A stretch of DNA of 64,000 bases from Acidobacteriota bacterium (GTDB lineage: Bacteria > Acidobacteriota > Terriglobia > Terriglobales > Acidobacteriaceae): positions 44,815 to 108,814 of the forward strand of contig JAFDVR010000010.1 of assembly GCA_018268855.1 (NCBI GenBank), read 5' to 3'. The notes below the pieces were generated by a model. That model was not told where the DNA came from. It worked only from the letters and a program-made list of their open reading frames with translations, and ran no database searches. This document shows, piece by piece, positions 9,012 through 16,780 of this stretch; the first letter of the stretch is position 1, and each line of letters starts with the position of its first letter. The position numbers and the translations under genes were made by a program.

Positions 9012-10004
9012 ATGCCGGGCGAGTTCTCTTATCCACCTGCTCCACAACAATCCCAGCCGGGAGATCCACCGGCTTACGGTGCCATGCCGCCCCGTCCACC
9101 ACGCTCCGGCAAGTTCTGGCTTTTTACTATCGGCGGATGTCTGCTCGGGCTATTTGCTTTGATGATTGTCACGGCTTGGGGCATTTCCCGCGCGGTGACG
9201 AGCAATAGCAGCGATGAGTTCGGCGATAGCGCACAGAAGATTGCCGTAGTGGATATCAATGGGGTAATTATCTCTGCGGACAAAGTGAATAGCGAGTTGC
9301 GCAAGATGGCAGACAAGGACAATGTGAAAGCCATTGTTCTGCACATCAACTCTCCAGGTGGAGGAGCAGCGGCTTCACAGGAGATTTACAACGAAATTCT
9401 ACGTCTCCGCCGGGAGAAGAAGCTCCGCTTTGTCGCATCTGTAGAAAGCGTGGGCGCTAGCGGTGCGTATTACATCGCCTCTGCCTGTGACAAGATTTAT
9501 GCCAACGATGCATCGGTAGTGGGTTCTATCGGTGTCATCATGGAGTGGGTGAACTACGGTGACCTGATGCGTTGGGCCAAGCTAAAGAACGTGGTGCTCA
9601 AGGCAGGCGAGTTGAAAGATGCCGGCAATCCTTCGCGTGATCTGACCCCGAAGGAACAGGCATATTTTCAGTCGCTGATAGATAACATGCATACCCAGTT
9701 CATTCATGATGTGGCTACAGGCCGCGGCGTTCCTGAAGACAAAATCAAGCCATTGGCAACGGGGCAGGTCTGGACCGGTCAGCAGGCGAAGCAGCTTGGG
9801 TTGATCGACGTGGAAGGAGGCTTCCATACTGCCGTGATGGATACGGCGAAGATGGTGGGCATTAAAGGTGAGCCTGGAATTATCCGTCCGCCAAAGAAGA
9901 AGATTTCGCTCTTTTCTGCATTGACCGATGATGCAGACGACTTGTTCCCAAATCCGTCTAACCTTTTAAATCAGGCTCCGGGCTTCTATTTTATGTGGAA
10001 ATAG
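9012..10004 (+). CDS. sppA: Signal peptide peptidase SppA
   Basis: A 330-residue membrane serine protease of the short, single-domain SppA type, which degrades cleaved signal peptides. A Pro-rich cytoplasmic N-terminus precedes one transmembrane helix (about residues 33-57). The catalytic Ser is in ESVGASGAYYIAS (Ser150) and the general-base Lys in AGELKDAGNPSRDLT (Lys202). INSPGGGAAAS forms the ClpP-like oxyanion region. The ATG at 9012 is followed by a sensible membrane topology. The next gene is an HU-like protein 85 bases on. Confidence 0.92.
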   Translation: MPGEFSYPPAPQQSQPGDPPAYGAMPPRPPRSGKFWLFTIGGCLLGLFALMIVTAWGISRAVTSNSSDEFGDSAQKIAVVDINGVIISADKVNSELRKMADKDNVKAIVLHINSPGGGAAASQEIYNEILRLRREKKLRFVASVESVGASGAYYIASACDKIYANDASVVGSIGVIMEWVNYGDLMRWAKLKNVVLKAGELKDAGNPSRDLTPKEQAYFQSLIDNMHTQFIHDVATGRGVPEDKIKPLATGQVWTGQQAKQLGLIDVEGGFHTAVMDTAKMVGIKGEPGIIRPPKKKISLFSALTDDADDLFPNPSNLLNQAPGFYFMWK

Positions 10005-10089
10005 CATCCAACACGCGCAGCGGCAGACGAGATCGAGCCCCGGCTTCTATTCCTCGAGTACGCAGAAAGACGAGTAAGAAAGGCAAAGC

Positions 10090-10404
10090 ATGACGAAGGC
10101 TGATTTGATCGATAAGGTGACTGCACTTGGCGATCTGACACGTCGCGATGGCGAAGTCATTGTGGACACCCTTTTCGAAGGTATTATTGAAGCGCTTCAG
10201 GCCGATGACAAAGTAGAGATTCGCGGGTTTGGCAGCTTCCGCTCACGCCAGCGCCAGTCGCGCATTGGGCGTAACCCTAAGACGGGCGCTCGTGTGGACG
10301 TACCCGCGAAACGAGTTCCCTTCTTTAAACCCTCCAAAGAATTGCGCGACATGGTGAACAACATTGCAGATGGAGTCGACCCGCACCATCCCCCTGCAAT
10401 GTAG
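10090..10404 (+). CDS. HU/IHF-family DNA-binding protein
   Basis: A 104-residue nucleoid protein. The beta-arm signature RGFGSF, then GRNPKTGARVDVPAKRVPFF with the intercalating Pro, and the closing KPSKELRD helix are all present. The N-terminal MTKADLIDKV is the standard dimerisation helix. It bends DNA and organises the nucleoid. Details such as RGFGSF and the VP.KRVPFFKP run make it closer to IHF-beta than to HU, but the two cannot be separated by eye. It ends 9 bases before the convergent thioesterase stop. Confidence 0.93.
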   Translation: MTKADLIDKVTALGDLTRRDGEVIVDTLFEGIIEALQADDKVEIRGFGSFRSRQRQSRIGRNPKTGARVDVPAKRVPFFKPSKELRDMVNNIADGVDPHHPPAM

Positions 10405-10413
10405 TTGCGGGGA

Positions 10414-10836
10414 TCACCCGTTCATCAGGTTCCGGAACGCCTCAGCATAATGCTGGGGCAATGCCGTTTTCTCCATCGTCTTATTCACCACAATGTGCGT
10501 TGTTTCCCCTTCAGCCAGCAAGGTGCTGTCCTCTACGCGCATCACCCTGTATGTAAACCGCATGAGAGAGCCGCGGAGCGCCTCGATACGCGCCTCAATG
10601 GCAATGTCGTCATCGTATTTTGCCGGTGAACGATACCGGACATGAGCATCGATTACCGCAATCATGAAGCCTTCTGCCTCAAATTGCTTGTACGACAAGC
10701 CAAGGGAACGCAGAATCTCCACCCGGGCCACTTCGAACCATACAAGATAGTTGGCGTGATAAACGACACCCATTTGATCGGTTTCGGCATAACGGACGCG
10801 GACCCGAGCCATGGCATGAGGAGTGGTGGAGGACAT
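10414..10836 (-). CDS. YbgC-like acyl-CoA thioesterase
   Basis: A 140-residue hotdog-fold thioesterase of the YbgC/4-hydroxybenzoyl-CoA group. RVRYAETDQMGVVYHANYLVWF contains the signature with the catalytic Asp (in ETDQMG) and the conserved H-A-N-Y. It hydrolyses short or medium acyl-CoA thioesters in the cytoplasm. YbgC homologues are often linked to Tol-Pal, but no tol genes occur here. It is divergent from the nicotinamidase gene 42 bases away, so the two probably share a compact promoter region. Confidence 0.87.
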   Translation of the reverse strand: MSSTTPHAMARVRVRYAETDQMGVVYHANYLVWFEVARVEILRSLGLSYKQFEAEGFMIAVIDAHVRYRSPAKYDDDIAIEARIEALRGSLMRFTYRVMRVEDSTLLAEGETTHIVVNKTMEKTALPQHYAEAFRNLMNG

Positions 10837-10878
10837 GGCAACAGTCTATCGAGAGGAACGCGATAGGCTTAAATCCTT

Positions 10879-11505
10879 ATGACCATCCAGCCGACCGACG
10901 TTCTTATCGTTATCGATCTTCAGGTGGACTTCTGCCCAGGCGGGTCCCTTGCGGTCAGGGATGGCAATACGATCATTCCGTTGATTAATCGCCTGGCGAT
11001 GCGCTTCGATCATGTCGTCGCGACGCAGGACTGGCATCCTCAGGGACATATTTCGTTCGCTTCGGCACATCTAGGCAAACAGCCGTTTATCGATACGGTC
11101 GAAACACCTTACGGTACACAGCATCTTTGGCCAGATCATTGCGTGCAGAACTCCGCTGGCGCGGCGCTTCATCCTGATCTTTTAATTGAAAATCTGGAGC
11201 TTATCCTGCGCAAAGGCTTTCGACGCGAGATCGATTCCTATTCGGCCTTCGTCGAAAACGATAAAACAACCCCCACCGGGTTAGCCGGATATCTGCGTGA
11301 ACGAAATCTACGGCGGCTCTTTTTTGTAGGTCTCGCATATGACTATTGCGTTGGATCCTCCGCTCTGGATGGCCAGCGGCTTGGGTTTGAGTGCATTGTC
11401 ATCGAAGATGCCACACGCGGGATTGCAGAAGATTCACAACGCACGATGCGTGATCGGCTTGATGCTGCAGGAGTCAAGAGCATTCAAAGCAATGCTCTGG
11501 CGTAA
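10879..11505 (+). CDS. pncA: Nicotinamidase
   Basis: A 208-residue cysteine hydrolase converting nicotinamide to nicotinate in the NAD salvage cycle. Family residues are visible: the catalytic Asp in IDLQVDFCPGG, the metal ligands in TQDWHPQGHISF (Asp, His, His), the Lys in LRKGFRREIDSYSAF, and the nucleophile in GLAYDYCVGSSALDG. Length matches PncA. A nicotinate phosphoribosyltransferase gene (pncB, 45038-46423) occurs elsewhere in this window and would use the product. Confidence 0.93.
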   Translation: MTIQPTDVLIVIDLQVDFCPGGSLAVRDGNTIIPLINRLAMRFDHVVATQDWHPQGHISFASAHLGKQPFIDTVETPYGTQHLWPDHCVQNSAGAALHPDLLIENLELILRKGFRREIDSYSAFVENDKTTPTGLAGYLRERNLRRLFFVGLAYDYCVGSSALDGQRLGFECIVIEDATRGIAEDSQRTMRDRLDAAGVKSIQSNALA

Positions 11506-11541
11506 AAATTCCACAATTTCCTCTTATTAAGTTTTTTGTCC

Positions 11542-11568
11542 TAAAGCTGTACACGCTTGCGCCGATAA
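11542..11568 (+). promoter_or_regulatory. FliA (sigma-28) type promoter of flagellin
   Basis: TAAA (11542-11545), 15 bases, then GCCGATAA (11561-11568): an exact match to the classical flagellar sigma-28 consensus and spacing. It lies about 145 bases upstream of the flagellin ATG, implying a long 5' UTR. A ribosome site AGGAG (11701-11705) precedes the ATG at 11714. Neither fliD nor fliS shows a comparably good copy. Confidence 0.9.
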
Positions 11569-11713
11569 GGGCTGTGAGCGCGACAGACTCTGCGCACGAG
11601 AGCCAGGCAGGCTACAGCCGCAACGAGCGACTGGGGCGGCTGGGCCAGCCCTCGGCGAGTGTACGGAGCGCGAAGCAACTTACTTCAATTGCAATCGCAC
11701 AGGAGCGAACATC

Positions 11714-12913
11714 ATGTCTTTAGGCGTACTCAATAACATCTCCGCGATCTACGCGCAGAACAGTCTCTCGCAGACGCAGAACAGCCTTTCCAAAACTCTG
11801 CAGCAGCTCTCCTCGGGCAGCCGCATCAACTCTGGTGCAGACGACGCTGCCGGCCTCGCAGTAGCCGATGGTCTCTCGGCCAACGCAACGGCGCTTGCAC
11901 AGTCTTCGCGTAACGCGAACGACGCTATCGGACTTCTGCAGACGGCGGACGGCGCTCTGGCCCAGGTCACCACGCTGCTTACCCGCGCTGTCACGCTGGC
12001 TGCGCAAGCCTCCAACGGAACGCTGACCAGCAGCCAGGTCTCCTCGGCTAACCAGGAGTTCCAGAACATCCTGACGCAGATCAACAACATCGGCGCCAGC
12101 ACCAACTTCAACGGCAACTCAGTCTTCTCGTCTACTGCCAAGACCTTCACCGTCTCCGACGGCACGTCATCCGGCACTGTGAGCTACGTAGACACGGTCG
12201 GCAATCTGTCGAAGGCCAGCATCGGAACCTCGGCTGTTGTGGCAGCGACCTCTGCTTCAGTCTCGCTGACGACGCCCACGGCTTCAGCTGCCGGCACCGC
12301 CTCCACCACCACGCTGACACTTGGTGGCAGCACACACACTGTCTCGGGCACGCTGGCTCTGAAGGTCGGTTCTGGCTCCTCGCACTCGATCACCGTGGCA
12401 TCTGGCACCACCATGACCGCTCTCGCGGCGCAGATCAATGCTGATTCCACCTTCACCACCGCGGGCATCAGCGCATCGCTGAACAGCACCACAGGCGTGT
12501 TGACGATCTCCGGTCCGGCAACGGCATCGAGCGATCTGGACGCGACGGGCACCACGCTCTCGGATACGACCCCCGGAAGCAGCGGCGGTGGTGTGGACTT
12601 CACAGCAACCAGCATTGCAACCCTGACGTCGAGCTCTGCACAGAGCGTTCTTACCAACCTCGGCCAGGCCATCTCAGATGTCGCTTACCAGCGCGGCACG
12701 CTTGGCGCCAACATCAACCAGCTCACCTCGGCCCAGCAGGTTGCCGCTGCCGAGCAGACCAACCTCACCGCCGCGGAAGACAGCATCCGCGCTACGGACT
12801 ACGCACAGGCTGCTTCCAATCTTGCGAAGTTCCAGGTGCTCTCGCAGACCGGCATCAGCGCTCTGGCGCAGGCCAACAGCGCACAGCAGGCAGTACTCAA
12901 GCTGTTGCAGTAA
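11714..12913 (+). CDS. fliC: Flagellin
   Basis: A 399-residue filament subunit. The conserved N-terminal D0/D1 helices (LSKTLQQLSSGSRINSGADD, SRNANDAIGLLQTADGAL) and the C-terminal D1/D0 helices (LTAAEDSIRATDYAQAASNL, then SQTGISALAQANSAQQAVLK) flank a Ser/Thr/Ala-rich variable centre of about 150 residues. The extreme C-terminus (VLKLLQ) fits axial export and packing. It is driven by the sigma-28 promoter at 11542-11568 and closed by a hairpin terminator at 12932-12967. The FliD cap and FliS chaperone genes follow, consistent with a late flagellar cluster. Confidence 0.96.
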   Translation: MSLGVLNNISAIYAQNSLSQTQNSLSKTLQQLSSGSRINSGADDAAGLAVADGLSANATALAQSSRNANDAIGLLQTADGALAQVTTLLTRAVTLAAQASNGTLTSSQVSSANQEFQNILTQINNIGASTNFNGNSVFSSTAKTFTVSDGTSSGTVSYVDTVGNLSKASIGTSAVVAATSASVSLTTPTASAAGTASTTTLTLGGSTHTVSGTLALKVGSGSSHSITVASGTTMTALAAQINADSTFTTAGISASLNSTTGVLTISGPATASSDLDATGTTLSDTTPGSSGGGVDFTATSIATLTSSSAQSVLTNLGQAISDVAYQRGTLGANINQLTSAQQVAAAEQTNLTAAEDSIRATDYAQAASNLAKFQVLSQTGISALAQANSAQQAVLKLLQ

Positions 12914-12931
12914 ACGCTGGAAAGCACTACA

Positions 12932-12967
12932 GAGGCGGGGGGCTCATCGGTCTCCCGCCTCATTTTC
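12932..12967 (+). terminator. Intrinsic terminator after flagellin
   Basis: GAGGCGGG (12932-12939) pairs perfectly with CCCGCCTC (12954-12961) around a 14-base loop, followed by ATTTTCT. It starts 18 bases after the flagellin stop, so strong flagellin transcription is probably insulated from fliD. Confidence 0.8.
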
Positions 12968-13048
12968 TAAAGGGATTTAAGAATTGGCCCGGTTTTTTGG
13001 TCACTTAAATGCATTCTCATAATCACACGCCTAAAAGGAAGAACTGCA

Positions 13049-14404
13049 ATGCCTGTCGGCATTAATTTCGGATCGGCAACCAGCGGCAACGGCTTTGACG
13101 TCGCCAACACGGTATCCAGCATTATGGCGTTACAACGCACGCCTGAAACCGCATGGAAAACGCGCGTTACTGCGCTGCAAGCGCAAGATACGGCCCTTAC
13201 AAACATTGGCACCCATCTTTCCGCGCTCTCTACGGCATTGTCCTCGCTCACCAATTTTGACGGCGTGCTCTCCACCAAGTCTGGCGCAAGCTCCGATCCT
13301 GCTACGGTTGCGATTACAGGTGCCGATACCACCGCGCGCGCCGGTACACACTCCGTTCTGGTCTCACACCTCGCACAGATTTCTACCCAGTATTCCAACT
13401 CCGTAGGTGCCACGGATACTTTGAGTGGCTCCCTGAGCATTCAGATTGGCAGTGGAACACCGGCAAGCATCACCATCGACAGCACCAATAACACGCTTGC
13501 CACGCTTGCCTCTTCGATCAATACCGCCAATCTTGGGGTAACCGCAACCGTCGTCTCTACAACGGGCGGGGCACGGCTTTCGTTCGTATCGAATACGGGC
13601 GGGGCCGCAGGAGAGATCACCGTAGGCGGCACATTGAATGACGACACCACTGCGCAGGCAGTCGCCTTTACCGAAGGTCAGCCAGGCCGTGATGCAGAGT
13701 TCAGCGTGGACGGCATTACGATGTCAAGCGCCACCAACACGGTGCAGAACGCCATTCCAGGCGTGACTCTGCAACTGCTCAATACTGCCGGTACGGCTGC
13801 ACAGATTGAGATTGTCAACGATACGTCGAGTGTCTCAAGCGCGCTCAATAGCTTTGTGAACGCGTACAACGCAGTCATAGACGACCTCACGACGCAGGAA
13901 GGCAAAGACGCATCCGGTAACGCCGAACCGCTTTATGGTTCCACGGTGCTATCCACGATCCACACGCAGCTCTCCTCTGCGTTGGCTTCATCTTCGGCCT
14001 CAAGCGGCACGATGAAGTATCTTTCGCAGCTTGGCATCACGACCGGTGTAGATGGCAAATTATCGCTCGATAGCGCTACGCTCAATTCCACGCTGAATAA
14101 CAACTACAGCGATGTGCAAAGTTTTTTTCAGGCTTCCGGCAACTTTGGCCAGTCGCTGGTCTCTACATTGACCAATCTGGGCTCGACCAGCGCGTATGGC
14201 ACGGTAGCGTTGGCTCTTTCGCAGAACGGTGATGAAGAAGACCGCTTGAACACCAACGTCACAAATCTTGAAGCGCGTCTCTCCACCTATGAGAAGTCAC
14301 TGACGGCGCAGCTCACTTCAGCGAACCAGATTTTGCAATCCATTCCACAGCGGCTCGATGAAATCAAGCAGATGTATGACGCCATCACCGGAAAGAATTC
14401 TTAG
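13049..14404 (+). CDS. fliD: Flagellar filament cap FliD
   Basis: A 451-residue hook-associated protein 2, which caps the filament tip and assists flagellin folding. The N-terminal segment GNGFDVANTVSSIMALQRTP resembles the conserved FliD_N start. The middle carries Ser/Thr-rich hypervariable domains. The C-terminal coiled-coil region (DRLNTNVTNLEARLSTYEKS, then LTSANQILQSIPQRLDEIKQ) matches FliD_C. An AAGGAAG ribosome site precedes the ATG. Its TAG (14402-14404) overlaps the Shine-Dalgarno of fliS, indicating coupled translation. Confidence 0.92.
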   Translation: MPVGINFGSATSGNGFDVANTVSSIMALQRTPETAWKTRVTALQAQDTALTNIGTHLSALSTALSSLTNFDGVLSTKSGASSDPATVAITGADTTARAGTHSVLVSHLAQISTQYSNSVGATDTLSGSLSIQIGSGTPASITIDSTNNTLATLASSINTANLGVTATVVSTTGGARLSFVSNTGGAAGEITVGGTLNDDTTAQAVAFTEGQPGRDAEFSVDGITMSSATNTVQNAIPGVTLQLLNTAGTAAQIEIVNDTSSVSSALNSFVNAYNAVIDDLTTQEGKDASGNAEPLYGSTVLSTIHTQLSSALASSSASSGTMKYLSQLGITTGVDGKLSLDSATLNSTLNNNYSDVQSFFQASGNFGQSLVSTLTNLGSTSAYGTVALALSQNGDEEDRLNTNVTNLEARLSTYEKSLTAQLTSANQILQSIPQRLDEIKQMYDAITGKNS

Positions 14405-14413
14405 GAGAACCCA

Positions 14414-14887
14414 TTGAATTACCAGCAACAATCGCTTCAGAGCGCCACCGGCGTTGAACTCATCGTCGCCCTCTATGATGGAGCCATCCGTTTTCTGCAT
14501 CGCGCCATCCGCGCGGTGGAAGAAGATGATGTGATTGAACGGCGTTTCGCCGTAAAGCGTGCGATCGACATCATCATCTATCTGCAGGCTTGCCTGCGCA
14601 CGAACATGGGCGGCGGCGAAGTGGCACACTCGCTCGCAGACTTCTACGATGCTATGTTTCAGCGCACGCTGGAAGCATCGCACGACAACTCTGCCGAAGG
14701 CCTCCTGGAGGTCATCGCTTGTCTGCGCAATGTGCGCGACGCATGGACTATTGTCGCGCGCGATCCTCAGGCGAACGGTGTGATGCCTCGGGATATGCGG
14801 CTCTCATCAGACACCACCGCGCAGCCCATGGCCTTTGCTGCCCCCACACCAAAAACAGAGGCAGGGAACGCACGCTGGAGCGCATAA
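14414..14887 (+). CDS. fliS: Flagellin export chaperone FliS (TTG start)
   Basis: A 157-residue cytoplasmic chaperone that binds the flagellin C-terminus before export. The helical bundle signature is visible in ATGVELIVALYDGAIRFL, the AVKRAIDIIIYLQACL helix and the LADFYDAMFQRTL helix. The start is TTG at 14414, supported by AGGAGA at 14403-14408 with 5-base spacing. No in-frame ATG would preserve the first helix. The last 30 residues are Pro/Thr/Ala-rich and probably disordered. Confidence 0.9.
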   Translation: MNYQQQSLQSATGVELIVALYDGAIRFLHRAIRAVEEDDVIERRFAVKRAIDIIIYLQACLRTNMGGGEVAHSLADFYDAMFQRTLEASHDNSAEGLLEVIACLRNVRDAWTIVARDPQANGVMPRDMRLSSDTTAQPMAFAAPTPKTEAGNARWSA

Positions 14888-14950
14888 TGTAGCTTTTCAT
14901 CCCGGAACACAAAAACTTAAGAAATAAGCACGTCAATTGGGGCGGAAATG

Positions 14951-15026
14951 GTAGAAAACCCGTAAGGGGATGTCTACGTCTAAGCCTTCAGGATGGGACC
15001 CGCAATCGCTTTCGAAAGGAGAAAGC
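14951..15026 (+). ncRNA. Candidate structured RNA or 5' leader between fliS and HTH gene
   Basis: The gap 14888-15090 holds two hairpin-capable segments: GTAGA...TCTAC (14951-14976) enclosing CCC-GTAA-GGG, and GCTTTC...GAAAGC (15008-15026). I could not match it to a known riboswitch; the c-di-GMP class core GGCAAACC/GACGCAAAGCC is absent. It could be the leader of the HTH gene at 15091 or a stand-alone RNA. The call is weak. Confidence 0.25.
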
Positions 15027-15090
15027 TGTTGTACTGCCCCCGGGCAAGCTTACTTCCCTCGAACGTTGAGGCTATTGGTGATAAGCCGTT

Positions 15091-15450
15091 ATGTTGAGTT
15101 CCTGGAAAGAGATCGCGCAGTTTTTCGGTAAGGGTGTTCGCACCGTGCAACGGTGGGAGAAGACCCTCGACCTCCCCATTCACCGCCCACCGGGCGCACC
15201 CAGCAACGTTGTGCTGGCCAAGGAAAGCGATCTGGAAGAGTGGATGAACCGGGGCGTGGTGGGTGCGCATATGCGCGCTGATCAGGCCGTGGAAAATGCC
15301 TTCGACTCGATTGAGAAGGCCATCCGCGAGCTTCCGCACGACGCCGCACAGCGGGAGGAACGTCTCGCAATGATGCGGCAACGCATGGAGGAGCTGCGCC
15401 ATGCATTGGAACAAGCAGAGCGCGGATCTAACGGACAGATTGCAGCCTAG
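15091..15450 (+). CDS. Helix-turn-helix DNA-binding protein
   Basis: A 119-residue protein with an N-terminal MerR/excisionase-like helix-turn-helix: WKEIAQFFGKGVRTVQRWE, then a wing with LPIHRPPG and a second helix SDLEEWMNRG. The C-terminal half (from about residue 70) is charged and predicted coiled coil (EERLAMMRQRMEELRHALEQ), suggesting dimerisation or a partner. Short proteins with this opening are frequent in Acidobacteriota, sometimes fused to other domains. The target is unknown. It lies downstream of fliS and before an unrelated membrane protein gene. Confidence 0.8.
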   Translation: MLSSWKEIAQFFGKGVRTVQRWEKTLDLPIHRPPGAPSNVVLAKESDLEEWMNRGVVGAHMRADQAVENAFDSIEKAIRELPHDAAQREERLAMMRQRMEELRHALEQAERGSNGQIAA

Positions 15451-15574
15451 CCGCAGTCAGAATAGAAACGCGAACTTAATAGGGGAAACGAAGCAGTGCC
15501 TGCCGGGCACAGGCTCCAGGTTCGCGACCTTTCATCCATTTCAGTTTCTTCAAAGGGCATGAGACGATCATTGC

Positions 15575-16753
15575 GTGACCGTCTCTCCTCCTGCAAAACA
15601 GCGCGTACTGGCCGTGGATATTCTCCGGGGCCTGACCATTGCGCTGATGATCCTGGTGAACGATCCGGGAGACAGTCGTCACGTCTACTGGCCGCTGGAA
15701 CACGCCGCATGGAACGGATGGACGATCACCGACTTGGTCTTCCCTACCTTCCTGTTCCTTGTTGGTTGTTCGATTGTGTTTTCCATCGACACCCGGCTTG
15801 CGCGTGGCGTGCCGCGTAAACAAATCGCTCTCCAGATTGTGAAGCGCGCGGCACTTCTGTTCGCTATCAAGATGTTTATCAGCGCTTTCCCGCACTTCCA
15901 TATGACACGGCTGCGGATCTTCGGCGTGCTGACGCGGATTGCTATCTGCTACCTGATTGCGGCGCTGCTGTATCTGTGGAACCAGCGGATGCGGTTTGCA
16001 CTCGGCGTCACGGTCGTCTTGCTGATTGGCTATTGGATGCTGATGCGGTGGGTGCCCGTCCCGGGATATGGCATGCCGGTGCGGGATGTTCCTCTGCTGG
16101 ACAAGGATGGTAATCTTGCGGCGTATCTGGATCGCGGTTTCAATGCGCTCTGCCAGCGGTTTCTGCATACCGGGCTGCTTTATCAAAAGACGCGCGATCC
16201 CGAGGGACTGCTGAGCACGCTGCCTGCGGTGGCAAGCACGTTGTTGGGAATCCTGACAGCAAAATGGCTGCGCCTGCCAGAGCAGAAACGCGATCTGCGC
16301 GTACTCTTTGGGGCTGGACTCTTCTTCCTCATTACTGCGCATCTGTGGAACCTGTATCTCCCAATCAACAAAAATCTTTGGACAAGTTCGTACGTCCTTT
16401 TGGCTGCGGGTATCGACATCCTTCTGCTGTTGCTCTTTTATTGGGTGTTCGATCTGCGCGGATTTCAGCATCGTTCCCGCGCGTTGCGTGTGGCTGCTTG
16501 GCCGTGGCTGGTCTTTGGATCGAATGCGATCTTTGCGTTTGTGTTGTCGAACATGATCGTGAAGATTTCGTCGATGTTCCGGCTGCCGAATGGGGCGAAG
16601 ACAACGAGCTTGTATGGCTGGACGTATATTCACTTGTTCTCGCATGGAAACTCGACGGCGAATACTTCGCTCGTGTTTGCGGTGTTTTATGTGGCGATTT
16701 GCTTTGTGCCGACGTGGTTGTTGTGGCGGCGCGGATGGTTTTTGCGGGTTTGA
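15575..16753 (+). CDS. Acyltransferase-like multi-pass membrane protein (DUF5009/HGSNAT-like)
   Basis: A 392-residue inner-membrane protein with about ten hydrophobic segments. The opening RVLAVDILRGLTIALMILVN and the following NGWTITDLVFPTFLFLVG are characteristic of the DUF5009 / heparan-alpha-glucosaminide N-acetyltransferase-like family (TIGR00786-free general recognition). Members are thought to transfer acyl groups to sugars across the membrane; bacterial substrates are mostly unknown. The start codon appears to be GTG. It is followed by ubiD after 27 bases, so the two may be co-transcribed, though no functional link is obvious. Confidence 0.8.
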   Translation: MTVSPPAKQRVLAVDILRGLTIALMILVNDPGDSRHVYWPLEHAAWNGWTITDLVFPTFLFLVGCSIVFSIDTRLARGVPRKQIALQIVKRAALLFAIKMFISAFPHFHMTRLRIFGVLTRIAICYLIAALLYLWNQRMRFALGVTVVLLIGYWMLMRWVPVPGYGMPVRDVPLLDKDGNLAAYLDRGFNALCQRFLHTGLLYQKTRDPEGLLSTLPAVASTLLGILTAKWLRLPEQKRDLRVLFGAGLFFLITAHLWNLYLPINKNLWTSSYVLLAAGIDILLLLLFYWVFDLRGFQHRSRALRVAAWPWLVFGSNAIFAFVLSNMIVKISSMFRLPNGAKTTSLYGWTYIHLFSHGNSTANTSLVFAVFYVAICFVPTWLLWRRGWFLRV

Positions 16754-16780
16754 ACTGCCTTCCCCTCGTAGAATAGGCTC

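Noticed and set aside
12968..12993. Second sigma-28 promoter before fliD
   Set aside because: TAAA-N15-GCCCGGTT matches only part of the -10 consensus.
14941..15030. c-di-GMP riboswitch upstream of the HTH gene
   Set aside because: The required core sequences and tetraloop receptor arrangement are not present.
15476..16645. 389-codon open frame on the minus strand
   Set aside because: Antisense to the acyltransferase-like membrane protein; Gln/Arg/His-rich without domains.
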